NCBI GenBank assembly: GCA_963798775.1
Contig: CAWCUK010000004.1
Span: 310,001-374,000, forward strand
Source of the DNA: CAWCUK01 sp963798775
GTDB lineage: Bacteria > Bacteroidota > Ignavibacteria > Ignavibacteriales > Ignavibacteriaceae
Direction: 5' to 3'
DNA length: 64,000 nt
Shown here: positions 26,459 through 34,811 of the stretch, piece after piece
Layout: each line of letters begins with the position of its first letter
How positions within the stretch are numbered: position 1 is the first letter of the stretch
Position numbers and translations under genes: made by a program
Notes under the pieces: model-generated
Seen by the model: only the letters and a program-made list of their open reading frames with translations
Told to the model about the DNA's origin: nothing
The model's database searches: none

Positions 26459-27634
26459 TTAATATCTGCCGATTTCTTCGGCTAATTCCGCAAGTATTTT
26501 AATATTTTCCGGCGGAGTTTTCGGGGCGATGGAACAAGCAGAACTTAATATATAACCTCCGTTAGGTTTTCCAACTTTTACGCGCCATTCTACATCATTT
26601 CTTACTTGATCTTTAGTCCCGTATAAAAGAGTATTTACCGGATCAATATTTCCTTTAATAAACGCTTTTGTAGATAAAATATTTTTTGCGTCTTGAAGTT
26701 CAACCGTGCCGAGCGGGGGAGGATCGAGTGTATCAATGCCGTTTGTTCCGGTTTCAAGCATTAAATCCAGCCTATCGCCGATGCTTCCGCAAGTGTGTGT
26801 GTATACAGGAAGCTTAAATTCTTTTTTAATTTCCGATATAATTTTTTCTTCGTAAGGAAGTACAAAATCTTTGTAATGATCTTTGGAGATTAGACCGGCT
26901 CCTGCAAATGCGGAAGAGATTAAAATCGCGTCAACTCCCAAAGCGGCTTGCTGTTTAGCTAAATCAATTGAGCCTAAAGTCAATCTTTCTAAACATGCTT
27001 TTACTTTTGCCGGATCTATCATTATTGCCATTAATGCATTTTGATAATCGAGCAGTTCAAGAAATTGAGACCACGGAGAAAAAATCTCAGAATGAACTGA
27101 AAATTGTCCTCCGGCATTTTTTAGGACTTTTTTTATTACATCATGCTGATATTCCGGGAAAAAATTTTCGAATGATCTCTCTTTGGTTTCAAACCCCCAT
27201 TTAAAAGGATAACTAATACCTGTAATATCCCAAGGATCAACATAATAAAGTTTTTCCGGAACTATTTCATCAAATGAAGGAAAATAGCGGCTGCCGTCCG
27301 GCAAGTAATAGTGAGGATTATCGTTCATCGGAATTAGAGAATAGCTATCATCATTAAAGATAACTTTTATATCGTGTTCTGTTCGTTCAATATTTTTGAT
27401 AAAACTTTTAATTGCCGGATCTCTGCCGGGAAGATTAATTAATATTCCATCGAAATTATATTCTTTTCTTAAAATTAAAAGCGCTTCCGCAAATCCATCT
27501 GAAGAAAACCAAATATCAAACGGATCTAAACCGGAATTAAGAAAATAATGGCCGATGGAAAGCTGACACATTACAGGAATACGATCCGGAATTTGAAAAC
27601 GCATCGCCGCGTTTATTCTTTCTTTTGAGTTCAT
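26459..27634 (-). CDS. URO-D-family methyltransferase-like protein
   Basis: 391-aa uroporphyrinogen decarboxylase-fold protein (MNSKERINAAMRFQIPDRIPV at the N-terminus). The motif YTHTCGSIGDRLDLMLETGTNGIDTLDP carries an H-x-C-G like that of the zinc methylcobamide methyltransferases (MtaA/CmuA group), whereas true HemE lacks it. A role in corrinoid-dependent methyl transfer is therefore likelier than haem synthesis. It forms a pair with the homocysteine methyltransferase just downstream. The methyl donor is unknown. Confidence 0.82.
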   Translation of the reverse strand: MNSKERINAAMRFQIPDRIPVMCQLSIGHYFLNSGLDPFDIWFSSDGFAEALLILRKEYNFDGILINLPGRDPAIKSFIKNIERTEHDIKVIFNDDSYSLIPMNDNPHYYLPDGSRYFPSFDEIVPEKLYYVDPWDITGISYPFKWGFETKERSFENFFPEYQHDVIKKVLKNAGGQFSVHSEIFSPWSQFLELLDYQNALMAIMIDPAKVKACLERLTLGSIDLAKQQAALGVDAILISSAFAGAGLISKDHYKDFVLPYEEKIISEIKKEFKLPVYTHTCGSIGDRLDLMLETGTNGIDTLDPPPLGTVELQDAKNILSTKAFIKGNIDPVNTLLYGTKDQVRNDVEWRVKVGKPNGGYILSSACSIAPKTPPENIKILAELAEEIGRY

Positions 27635-27752
27635 ATTAATTCTTCGAATTTTTGAAATTTTAAAGAAAATAGAATTTCATTTTTTTTAATGTAGTAGACA
27701 ATTAAAATTATAAGATTTTATAATAAATGGCTAACTTCCCAATCGTTTTAAA

Positions 27753-27786
27753 ATAAAGAAAGATGGCCGGCAGAACCGAACCATCT
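27753..27786 (-). terminator. Terminator of the Mo-oxidoreductase operon
   Basis: On the minus strand AGATGG (27786-27781) pairs with CCATCT (27766-27761), extended inside by CGG/CCG with a small bulge, and is followed by a T-rich stretch (TTCTTTATTTT). It lies just after the last small ORF of the leftward operon. The rest of the 27635-27804 gap shows only AT-rich sequence. Confidence 0.72.
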
Positions 27787-27804
27787 CTCCTCTGAAATAC
27801 TTTT

Positions 27805-27980
27805 TTAACAACCTTCTCTAATAGTTTTAGATTTACTGCTTTTTAATTTTTTTAACTGATCCGGAGAAACAGTTTTACCTGAAAGTTCCCCCCGAAGCAC
27901 AATTAATTTTTCTAAATCTTCATCATTAAATTCAGCTGTAACATCAATTCCCACCGGTTTTATTAAATATTTCTTTACAT
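27805..27980 (-). CDS. Small unknown protein at the end of the Mo-oxidoreductase operon (start unclear)
   Basis: An open frame of 58 codons reads KKYLIKPVGIDVTAEFNDED... and ends SKTIREGC with a cysteine as last residue. Its own frame has no ATG; GTG 27954 would give 49 aa. An ATG at 27980 that overlaps the rhodanese stop (ATGTAA) is one frame off, suggesting a single-base indel as elsewhere in this operon. I do not recognise it. Composition is protein-like and the position before the terminator supports a real gene. Confidence 0.5.
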
Positions 27981-28400
27981 TTTAAAACCGCCTTTAACAG
28001 CAAAAGCACGGGCGTTATTTATTTGTCTAAGCATTGCGATTGCTTCTTGAGCGTCTTCTGTATTATCTCCGTAAACAAGTATCAAATCGTCCGGATTCCA
28101 TAAAGTATTTTTAAGCTGTGATATATTCTGATTTAGCGCCGATTGAAGATGTTCTTTATTATATTTTTCTAAACTTCTAACATCAAGCCAAACGCATTTT
28201 TGAGGATGATATGAAAAATATTTTACTGCCTGATACGGTGTTACAGTGAATAAACCAGCCTCATTATAAGGTTGTTGTCCTAGTCTTCCGAATAGTACAA
28301 AAGGTTCTTGTAAAAAAGATGAAGACGGGAAAAACGCTAAAAGCAGGGAAATGATTAAACCCGCAGAAACTAATAAATATCTAATCGGAATCTTATGCAT
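27975..28400 (-). CDS. Membrane-anchored rhodanese-like domain protein lacking the catalytic cysteine
   Basis: One N-terminal membrane segment (YLLVSAGLIISLLLAFF) anchors a periplasmic rhodanese fold: VTPYQAVKYFSYHPQKCVWLDVRSLEKYNKEHLQSALN, then DLILVYGDNTEDAQEAIAMLRQI. In active rhodaneses a cysteine begins the loop after the fourth strand (VYC); here the residue is glycine (VYGD). It may bind rather than transfer sulfur. It overlaps the end of the second YeeE gene by 8 bases, so they are co-translated. Confidence 0.83.
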   Translation of the reverse strand: MHKIPIRYLLVSAGLIISLLLAFFPSSSFLQEPFVLFGRLGQQPYNEAGLFTVTPYQAVKYFSYHPQKCVWLDVRSLEKYNKEHLQSALNQNISQLKNTLWNPDDLILVYGDNTEDAQEAIAMLRQINNARAFAVKGGFKM

Positions 28401-28990
28401 TTTTCCCCCAGAATTTATATTGAAGTTTCCTCATTCCCAAACTGCCTAAAACAGCTAATAATGTAACTATGAGAACCGCGAGTCCTATATTTATATTAAA
28501 AAGTTCATCCAAACGCCAAACACCATGCGCATCCGATTCATAGAAGTTTTCCCATAGAGGATAAAGATCGCCGAAAATTAAACTGCCTATCATAAAACCA
28601 CCAACAAAAACCATAGCGTCAATTTTTCCAGTTACCATTGAAGCTAGAGAAGTGCCGGGACAAAATCCGCCTACTGCCATTCCCACACCGAATATAAAGC
28701 CAGCAACAATAAACGGAAGTAAATATGTTGATAAGAAATAAAAATTTCCCAGATCCAATAAACCAAGTAAAGACAACCCCCAAATTCCTATTGAAGCGGT
28801 TACAATTGCGGAAAACATAACAACCGGCACATCAACATCTTTCATATAAAAAGTTGCCGCAATTTTTTTTGAGTTTGTAAAACCGGAACGCTGAAGAGCA
28901 TATCCGAATAGAATACCTGATCAAAACTGCAAAAAAGCATATTTAAATTCTCCGGAGATTAAATCCGTTTTTAAATAATGGTCCTATCAT
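28393..28990 (-). CDS. YeeE/YedE-family transporter, second copy (disrupted)
   Basis: YeeE/YedE membrane protein, a family whose known members import thiosulfate. The intact part has VGMAVGGFCPGTSLASMVTGKIDAMVFVGGFMIGSLIFGDLYP, with the conserved cysteine and glycine-rich half-repeat. I place the start at ATG 28990 because of the GGAGG 8 bases upstream and the ATGA overlap with the preceding gene. The 5' third has one frameshift near 28960 and an in-frame TGA where tryptophan is expected (LQF-stop-SGILFGYALQ). The next in-frame ATG is at 28845. Confidence 0.75.
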
Positions 28991-29499
28991 ATCCATTGCC
29001 TCCTAACAAAATAAGCTACGGCAAAACCGCCGATAAAAATTGAAAACATAAATGCCCAAGAACCGACTGAAAGTTCGGCGCCGCCAACTAAGCATTGTCC
29101 GCTTGTACATCCTCTTCCTAATCTTGCGGCATAACCGACTAAAACACCGCCCAATAAGAGCATATCATAATCTTCCATTATTAGAAATATTTGGGCCTTT
29201 TAATATTTCTAATTTCAAATCTTTAGAAATTTTGCCGGCAATAAAACTTCCTATACATAATTCCTATTGCCATAAAAACAAGATAATCATTTAAGGGATT
29301 AAGTCCGTTTGCGAAATAAGCAGAAAAATATTCACTTGATTCTGAGTTACCGAAGGAACAACTAAATTTTGAAGCCAAGCGGCAAAACTTGTCAAAGCGC
29401 CTGAAGCCCCTAGTCCGCTTCCGGATATAAAAAAAGTCAGAATGATAGCTAATCCTATCATCATTCCGCCAAAAACGGATCCCATAATTTTTTTTTCAT
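28987..29499 (-). CDS. YeeE/YedE-family transporter, first copy (frameshifted)
   Basis: Starts MKKK... after a good AGGAG, reads MGSVFGGMMIGLAIILTFFISGSGLGASGALTS, and after a frame change near 29180-29290 continues GGVLVGYAARLGRGCTSGQCLVGGAELSVGSWAFMFSIFIGGFAVAYF. The motif GCTSGQC is the substrate-cysteine region of YeeE/YedE proteins. The ATG itself is one base out of frame across a run of nine A (29488-29496), a classic homopolymer error. The gene overlaps the second copy by ATGA. Together the two half-size proteins could form one transporter. Confidence 0.72.
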
Positions 29500-29570
29500 A
29501 AAAAAACTCCTATTTACTTTCACCATTTATATTAAAAATTCTTAGGATAATCTTTAATATTTCACATTCT

Positions 29571-30404
29571 TTAAACTCCGGTAATTGAAATTCCGTCTTT
29601 CTTCAATTCTTCCGCAAAAAACTTATGCTCTGCGCTTTTTAATTCCTCCCACCATTTATAATGATGGAGATACGCATAAATTCATTTACTTTTCCGGTAA
29701 TCATTGAGAAGAATGCAGGTCTTTCTTCCGGGAAAAAGAGCGGCCATATAAACATGTACAAAAATTCCCGCAAATACAGACATAGTGGCAATAAAATGCA
29801 GCAGTCATTGCCCACTGAATAACTAGTGGTGAGCCAATGTGAAAAGCCATAATGGGTCCGGTAATTATTAATAGTGACAGTACTGATTGCAACTACAACC
29901 GCATATGCTTTTTGTCCTGCATTATAAGTTCCCTGAGCGGGCATTTCATAGTGATTTAATTTTCCGATAAGATTTTTTGCTTTGGCAGGGAACCATTTTA
30001 TATCATCTTTATCCAAAACCAAATCATGTTTAATGAAATCAAGCAGATAATTCTTAAAACCGAAAATTCCATAAAGCAGCAGGGTAGTGAGCCAAAATAC
30101 TCCGATGGCAATATGAAAATGAAGCATTGCCGCTTTAGTTCCGAAAATTCCTTCCATCATACTTAAGATACCATTCCGGTGCGAATTTTAAATAATCTGC
30201 TGAAATTAGCGCCGCACCGGTGCTAATTAAAAAGAACCATGAAAGGGCGTTTATCCAATGGAGTGTAACTCCCGCGACACCATGTTTTTTCATCACTCGG
30301 TTTGCGAGTATACGTTTTTCTTCAAAAGTAAGATGTCTTGGTCCGCTTAAAAGATCATGATCAAGTACAATATCTTCGTTTAATTTACTTATTCGTTGTC
30401 CCAT
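29571..30404 (-). CDS. Cytochrome b (gamma) subunit of the Mo-oxidoreductase (frameshifted)
   Basis: Starts at ATG 30404 (MGQRISKLNEDIVLDHDL) and resembles the formate dehydrogenase gamma/PhsC-type di-haem cytochrome b. A first histidine lies in VTLHWINALSWFFLISTGAAL; further segments are MLHFHIAIGVFWLTTLLLYGIFGFKNYL and GFSHWLTTS. The frame changes near 30165, several times between 29690 and 29900, and near 29665. The true C-terminus reads YAYLHHYKWWEELKSAEHKF and stops at 29571. In the family this subunit anchors the periplasmic catalytic pair and exchanges electrons with menaquinone. Confidence 0.75.
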
Positions 30405-30407
30405 AAT

Positions 30408-30515
30408 TTATTCCTTCACCTCGCTTTCACCTTTAAACAATTGAGTTGAAAAAGCGGCAATTTGTCCCAAGAAAGAACCGCCGATAGCAATCCAGAAGAA
30501 GGGACGTAATTACAT
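30408..30515 (-). CDS. Small single-span membrane protein between Fe-S and cytochrome b genes
   Basis: The frame reads M, then a TAA, then LRPFFWIAIGGSFLGQIAAF... ending GESEVKE before a stop at 30408. Its ATG (30515-30513) overlaps the Fe-S subunit stop as TAATG, the usual arrangement for coupled genes. With one base change at the TAA (for example to AAA or CAA) a 35-aa protein with one membrane helix and an acidic tail results. I do not know the family; the place suggests a small accessory subunit. Confidence 0.45.
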
Positions 30516-31152
30516 TATGACCACATTTTCTGAGGTGTTGGCATTTTAGGTTTAGAAGGAGAAAAGGCAGCTTGAACAATAGGGAAATTATTATTGTTAT
30601 CTAAATAAAAAATATTTGGTCCTACATTAACATCTGCGCTGATATTTGCTTGCGCTCCCTTGCGCAACAAGTTTAGAAACTTCTGAATTTTGAATTATCT
30701 AAATCACCGAATATTCTTGCGCTTGCGATACAAGTAGAAACACAAGCCGGTTCTAAACCATCTGAAATTCTTTCTACACAAAAATCACATTTATCAATCT
30801 TTTCATTTTCCGGATTTATATATCTGGCGCCGTAGGGACAAGCTTCAATGCAAATTCCGCAACCTATACATAAACTTTTATCAACAACTACAATTCCGTC
30901 ATCTCTTTTATAAGTTGCGCCTGTTGGGCATGCTTTTACACACGGTGCGTTATCGCAGTGATTACACAATCCTACATAGCTTACCTTTTTTATGTCAGGA
31001 TAAACTCCTTGTGGTTGAAGATCGTGAACCCAATTTCTGTAATGGGGCACCGGTACATTATGGCATGAGCGACAGCTGACTTCACAAGCATGGCAGGCGA
31101 TGCAGCGATTCATATCTATTACCATTGCATATTTACTCAATTTCTCTAGCAT
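30515..31152 (-). CDS. Four-cluster iron-sulfur (beta) subunit of the Mo-oxidoreductase
   Basis: Ferredoxin-like electron-transfer subunit of the PhsB/PsrB/FdhB type. Cluster motifs in order are CIACHACEVSCRSCH, CNHCDNAPCVKACPTGA, CIGCGICIEACPYGARY and CDFCVERISDGLEPACVSTC, enough for four [4Fe-4S] clusters. The main frame runs 31152-30673. A frameshift near 30690 and another near 30640 lead into a tail ending PKMPTPQKMWS at 30515. It starts inside the end of the catalytic gene (ATGCTAG overlap), confirming one operon. Confidence 0.85.
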
Positions 31153-33497
31153 CCCTCCTTAATTGCCGATTGTTTTTTCTTTATCACTCTATTAAAGGTT
31201 CTTTTCGGTGAATTGTTATGGTTAATTCCGGATATTTTATCGGAAGCTACTCCGGTAAAATTGATTTCAACAGTTGAAAATAAAGGTTCATCATCAATGG
31301 TTAATCTAACAAAATTAACTCTTAATCCTGTCCCGCCGCTTATCGGATCTACAGTATATTTTGAAATAAGATATGTTATCTGAAACATTCACGCCGAGAA
31401 TAATTTAGTTTCCCTTTGCTGTTTCCGCCGAAACCGTGAGGAAGAAAAACCGCGTCCGGTCTCATTCCCGGTGTATCATTATTTTGATCTTATCAGATTT
31501 TATTCCGTCTTGATTTTCTACATATTACTTCATCATTATTTTTTAATCCCATACTTTTCCGATGGTTTCATTCAGCCATAATATTGGTTCGGAAATAATT
31601 GTATTAAGCCAAGGATTGCTTTCCGTTTTTCCGTGCGAATGAACAGGCATTAAACCATAAACTAATCTGAAATAACCCTTAGGAGGATCATTAACAGGTT
31701 GATATTTAGGCAAGCGGATCAAAACCTAGTTCTTTCAATTCTTCCGAAAAAAGATGAACTTTCTTATCCTTCGTTTTAAAGTGTATATTTCTCTCCCGGC
31801 TCTAAATAAGGTTTTGCCGGAAAAGTTATTACACCGTTCTTTTTTAATTTTGTGTATGAGATACCGGAATCTCTGAAGCTGATAACGAATAACATCTTCA
31901 TATTCTTCATAAGGAAAATAATCAGCTAACCCTAAACGCTTGCCTAATTCTTTTGCAATCCACCAGCCGGGCCGGGTGTTATGAATTCTTTTTACAACCG
32001 GCTGACGGAGTGAAACATATTGTTCTTTCCATCCTGTAACTGTTATTAAAGAATCATATCTTTCTAAATAAATATCTTCAGGCAGGATTACATCCGCGTA
32101 TAAAGTAGGTTCAGTGGGACGAACATCAACAACCGCATAAAAATCTAGATTTTCAATTGCGTTTTAACGTATCCTGTTTAGCCGGAATGCTATTAAAAAT
32201 ATTTTGGCCGAAGACCATCCAAGATTTAATAGGATACGGTTTCTGTGTTAAAGTTGCTTTAACAAGTTCTTGAGTTAAACCTTCGCCGCCCGCAAAAGGG
32301 AAATGATATCCTGCACCATCGGCTCTCTGTTTTTTAGGGACAGGTATTTCGGGAATATTTAACGCATTATATTTTGCGGGAAACTTCGACTTCAGAAAAT
32401 ATCCGCCTTTTTTTCCCCATGTACCTAAAAGAGCGGAAAGTATAGCCATAACCCTGGCGCGCTGAACATCATTTCCGTACCACGCGACATGGCGGCCGGG
32501 ATGAATTACAACAGCCGGTTTAGCTGCAATCATTGCCATGGCAGTTTCACGGATTTTTTCAGCCGGTAATTTCTGTTATTTTTTCAGCCCATTCGGGAGT
32601 AAACTCTTTTACATGAGCAGCAAGTTCATTAAAACCTACTGTATTGTTTTTTACAAATTCTTTATCGTATCCTTTTTCGTTTATAACTATATTTATCCAC
32701 GCTAATACAAGCGCGGTATCTGTTCCCGGTTTTATGGGAAGCCACCATTTAGCTTTGCTTGCGGCTGTAGAAAAGCGCGGATCGACAGCAATTATTTTTG
32801 CTCCTTTTGCTATTCCGTCAGTAAAATCAATTATTTGCCCTGTATGAATATTTTCTCCCAATGCACTGCCGATTAATGTAATTACTTTCGCGTTCGATAA
32901 ATCAATTCGTTCGGGTGAACCGAGATTTTCACCGTAAGTTAATTCGTATCCTACATCTCTTGAACCGCGGCATTGCGCGAAGGAAGGAGCGGCGTTATTG
33001 GGGGTACCCCAATATCTATATAAATCGTTTATAAAAGATGCCGAAGCGCCGTGTGAAAATAACGCGTTTGCTTCAACTCCATATTTTTTTGTTACGTCTA
33101 AAAGTTTTTCCGCCGTATAATCCAATGCTTCTTTCCAGCTAACTTCCCGCCATTTTCCGCTTCCTCTTTCCCCGACTCTGATCATCGGATTTTTTAAACG
33201 GTCTGTTTCATATAGAAGCGCAACTCCCGCGTTGCCTCGTGCGCAAATTTTCCCTCTATTATTAGGATGAAGAGGATTTCCTTCTATAGTAATAAGTTTT
33301 TCGTTTTCTACTGTCGCAATAATTCCGCAGCGCCAGAAACATTGTTCACAGGTAGTTGCAATTTTTTCAACTTTTTTGGGATTTGCTTTTTCGGCAGCTT
33401 TAGCTTTTGATGTAGAGGCGGAAATACCGACAGCCGCGCCGGTTCCTATTGCGCCGCTGTACTTGAGAAAAGACCGCCTAGATATTTTATTCCCCAA
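31146..33497 (-). CDS. Periplasmic molybdopterin oxidoreductase catalytic subunit, PsrA/PhsA-like (several frameshifts)
   Basis: TTG start at 33497 with GGAGG 8 bases upstream. The Tat signal RRSFLKYSG shows export as a folded protein. The [4Fe-4S] site is C-x2-C-x3-C-x27-C (Cys 50, 53, 57, 85). A candidate molybdenum ligand is Cys 176 in FAQCRGSRDVG. Later segments GRHVAWYGNDVQRARVMAIL, VVDVRPTEPTLYADVILPED and LMPVHSHGKTESNPWLN resemble polysulfide/thiosulfate reductases more than formate dehydrogenase. Frames change near 32555, 32155, at several places from 31850 to 31400, and once or more after. Full length of about 780 aa fits. With YeeE and rhodanese neighbours a sulfur-compound reductase is my first guess; formate is second. 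Confidence 0.8.
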
Positions 33498-33542
33498 TTT
33501 ATACCTCCGGTAGATGAATTTTTTTAATGAGAATATATTGAG

Positions 33543-33983
33543 CTATTTTATAGCAGTCTTTAGTTTATCCTTTAACGATTTACACTCAGCGTAATTTTTA
33601 TAAACATGACAATTTCTGCACACTCTTTGTGCGCAAATGTTTCCTTCATGTTTGAATGCCCAGCAAGGTTCGGAATGCGATTGATAAGCTTTGCAGTTTA
33701 TTCTATCTTTCTCGGAACAATTAGTTATTTCCCAGCAGGGAATTAAAGAATAAATAGTTTTTATACCTGCTATACTTATTTTTGATTCGTTTATAGCTCG
33801 CCTTATACAGCTTAATCTTTCAATATCAGCTTTAGAATATAAACGATGTTTTGTTTCTTTTTTGAAGGGTACTATTAATCCTTCCTTTTCATACATACGC
33901 AAGGTATGAACGGAAATTCCTAATACTTTAGCCGCAACACTTATTGGGAACAGAGGTAAATCAATTCTATCTAAATTTTCCAC
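33543..33983 (-). CDS. MerR-family regulator with cysteine-rich two-CW-like C-terminal domain
   Basis: Residues about 10-75 form a MerR winged helix of the HspR-like kind (FPISVAAKVLGISVHTLRMYEKEGLI, HRLYSKADIERLSCIRR, ISIAGIKTIYSL). Residues about 85-140 hold eight cysteines in a pattern with two CW pairs (PCWEITNC, INCKAY, EPCWAF, NICAQRVCRNCHVY), which I recognise as resembling the 'two-CW' domain of sensory proteins. It probably binds an Fe-S cluster, zinc or senses thiol redox state. GTG start at 33983. It is the first gene of the Mo-oxidoreductase operon and has a palindromic operator 29 bases upstream. Confidence 0.85.
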   Translation of the reverse strand: MENLDRIDLPLFPISVAAKVLGISVHTLRMYEKEGLIVPFKKETKHRLYSKADIERLSCIRRAINESKISIAGIKTIYSLIPCWEITNCSEKDRINCKAYQSHSEPCWAFKHEGNICAQRVCRNCHVYKNYAECKSLKDKLKTAIK

Positions 33984-34012
33984 AGTTTAATTAGCTCATT
34001 ATTTCAAAATAT

Positions 34013-34043
34013 TTGATATTTATAAATATCAATTTCTTTGCCA
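34013..34043 (-). promoter_or_regulatory. MerR-type promoter/operator, copy 1 (Mo-oxidoreductase operon)
   Basis: Perfect palindrome TTGATATTTATAAATATCAA at 34013-34032. On the minus strand TGGCA (34043-34039) precedes it by 6 bases. Reading TGGCAA as -35 and TATCAA (34018-34013) as -10 gives a 19-base spacer, the long spacing typical of MerR-activated promoters. The start codon of the MerR gene is 29 bases downstream. Copies 2 and 3 at 38355 and 41762 share every one of these elements. Confidence 0.85.
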
Positions 34044-34175
34044 TTGAGAAGTGCTAAATATGCAGTTTTATCCAACAGTTGAACTATAGATATTTGTCAT
34101 TCACAAGAAAAGAATTTTGCCTTTTTCTATACAGCAAGAATGTTTTAGGCGGGTTAATTATTTAGTGAAAACAGC

Positions 34176-34811
34176 TTATTTTAGAGATAGATTATAGCGT
34201 TCAAGTACAAGTTTATAGTCTTCTTTTCTATTCATGTTAAAAAATAAATAAGGGTTATAAAACGGAAGTTCTTCGGCATTAATTATTTCTGAACCTACAG
34301 TTTCCATTAGAGTTAATACTTTGCATCTATTTTGTTTAGGTAAATCATGTTTTTCTTTATAGAAATAATGCTCTTTTAATAGTTTATCCGCGGTTGATGT
34401 AACATCCCATGTATAAACGCCGCATAACTGCTGAATATAACCATCAGCTTCGGCCACGGTTATAAGTCTACTGGTTTTATAATCAATCAGACATTTTATC
34501 ATTTCTTCGTTCATAAAAGGAAGATCGCAGGAAATAATAAAATTTTTTCTTGTAGAAGAATGGATAAGTCCGGAATGTATTCCGGAGAGCGGGCCTAAGC
34601 CAGGATATACATCTTCATAAACATTAATATTTAAGGACTCATATTCATTAATATTATTACTTATTAAAATTACATTTTTAAATAATTTTTTCATTAAAGA
34701 AAGTGTTCGTTCAATTGTAGTTTGATTACCAACTTTTAAAAGAGATTTATTAACACCCATACGAGAACTTTTACCGCCGGCTAATACTATTCCAGTTACA
34801 TCATTATACAC
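34176..34811 (-). CDS. mobA: Molybdenum cofactor guanylyltransferase MobA
   Basis: Adds GMP to Mo-molybdopterin to form the MGD cofactor used by DMSO-reductase-family enzymes such as the one upstream. The N-terminal nucleotide-binding motif GIVLAGGKSSRMGVNKSLL is the MobA signature; ISCDLPFMNEE is the metal-binding acidic site. The C-terminus ends FNMNRKEDYKLV, like other MobA (NINTPED). Length of 211 aa is normal. It overlaps the end of moeA by 16 bases and is the last gene of the cofactor operon. Confidence 0.92.
   Translation of the reverse strand: MYNDVTGIVLAGGKSSRMGVNKSLLKVGNQTTIERTLSLMKKLFKNVILISNNINEYESLNINVYEDVYPGLGPLSGIHSGLIHSSTRKNFIISCDLPFMNEEMIKCLIDYKTSRLITVAEADGYIQQLCGVYTWDVTSTADKLLKEHYFYKEKHDLPKQNRCKVLTLMETVGSEIINAEELPFYNPYLFFNMNRKEDYKLVLERYNLSLK

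Noticed and set aside
31146..33497. In-frame TGA in the Mo-enzyme as a selenocysteine codon
   Set aside because: The stops arise from frame changes, the likely Mo ligand position already carries cysteine, and no SECIS-like hairpin was evident after a TGA.
34013..34032. Palindrome TTGATATTTATAAATATCAA as an FNR/CRP site
   Set aside because: The FNR consensus is TTGAT-N4-ATCAA. Here the half-sites are 10 bases apart and no FNR-family gene is nearby; spacing and the adjacent gene fit a MerR-family regulator better.
34026..34043. TGGCA before the palindrome as a sigma-54 (-24/-12) promoter
   Set aside because: The GG is followed 10 bases later by GA instead of the required GC in all three copies, so the -12 element does not fit.
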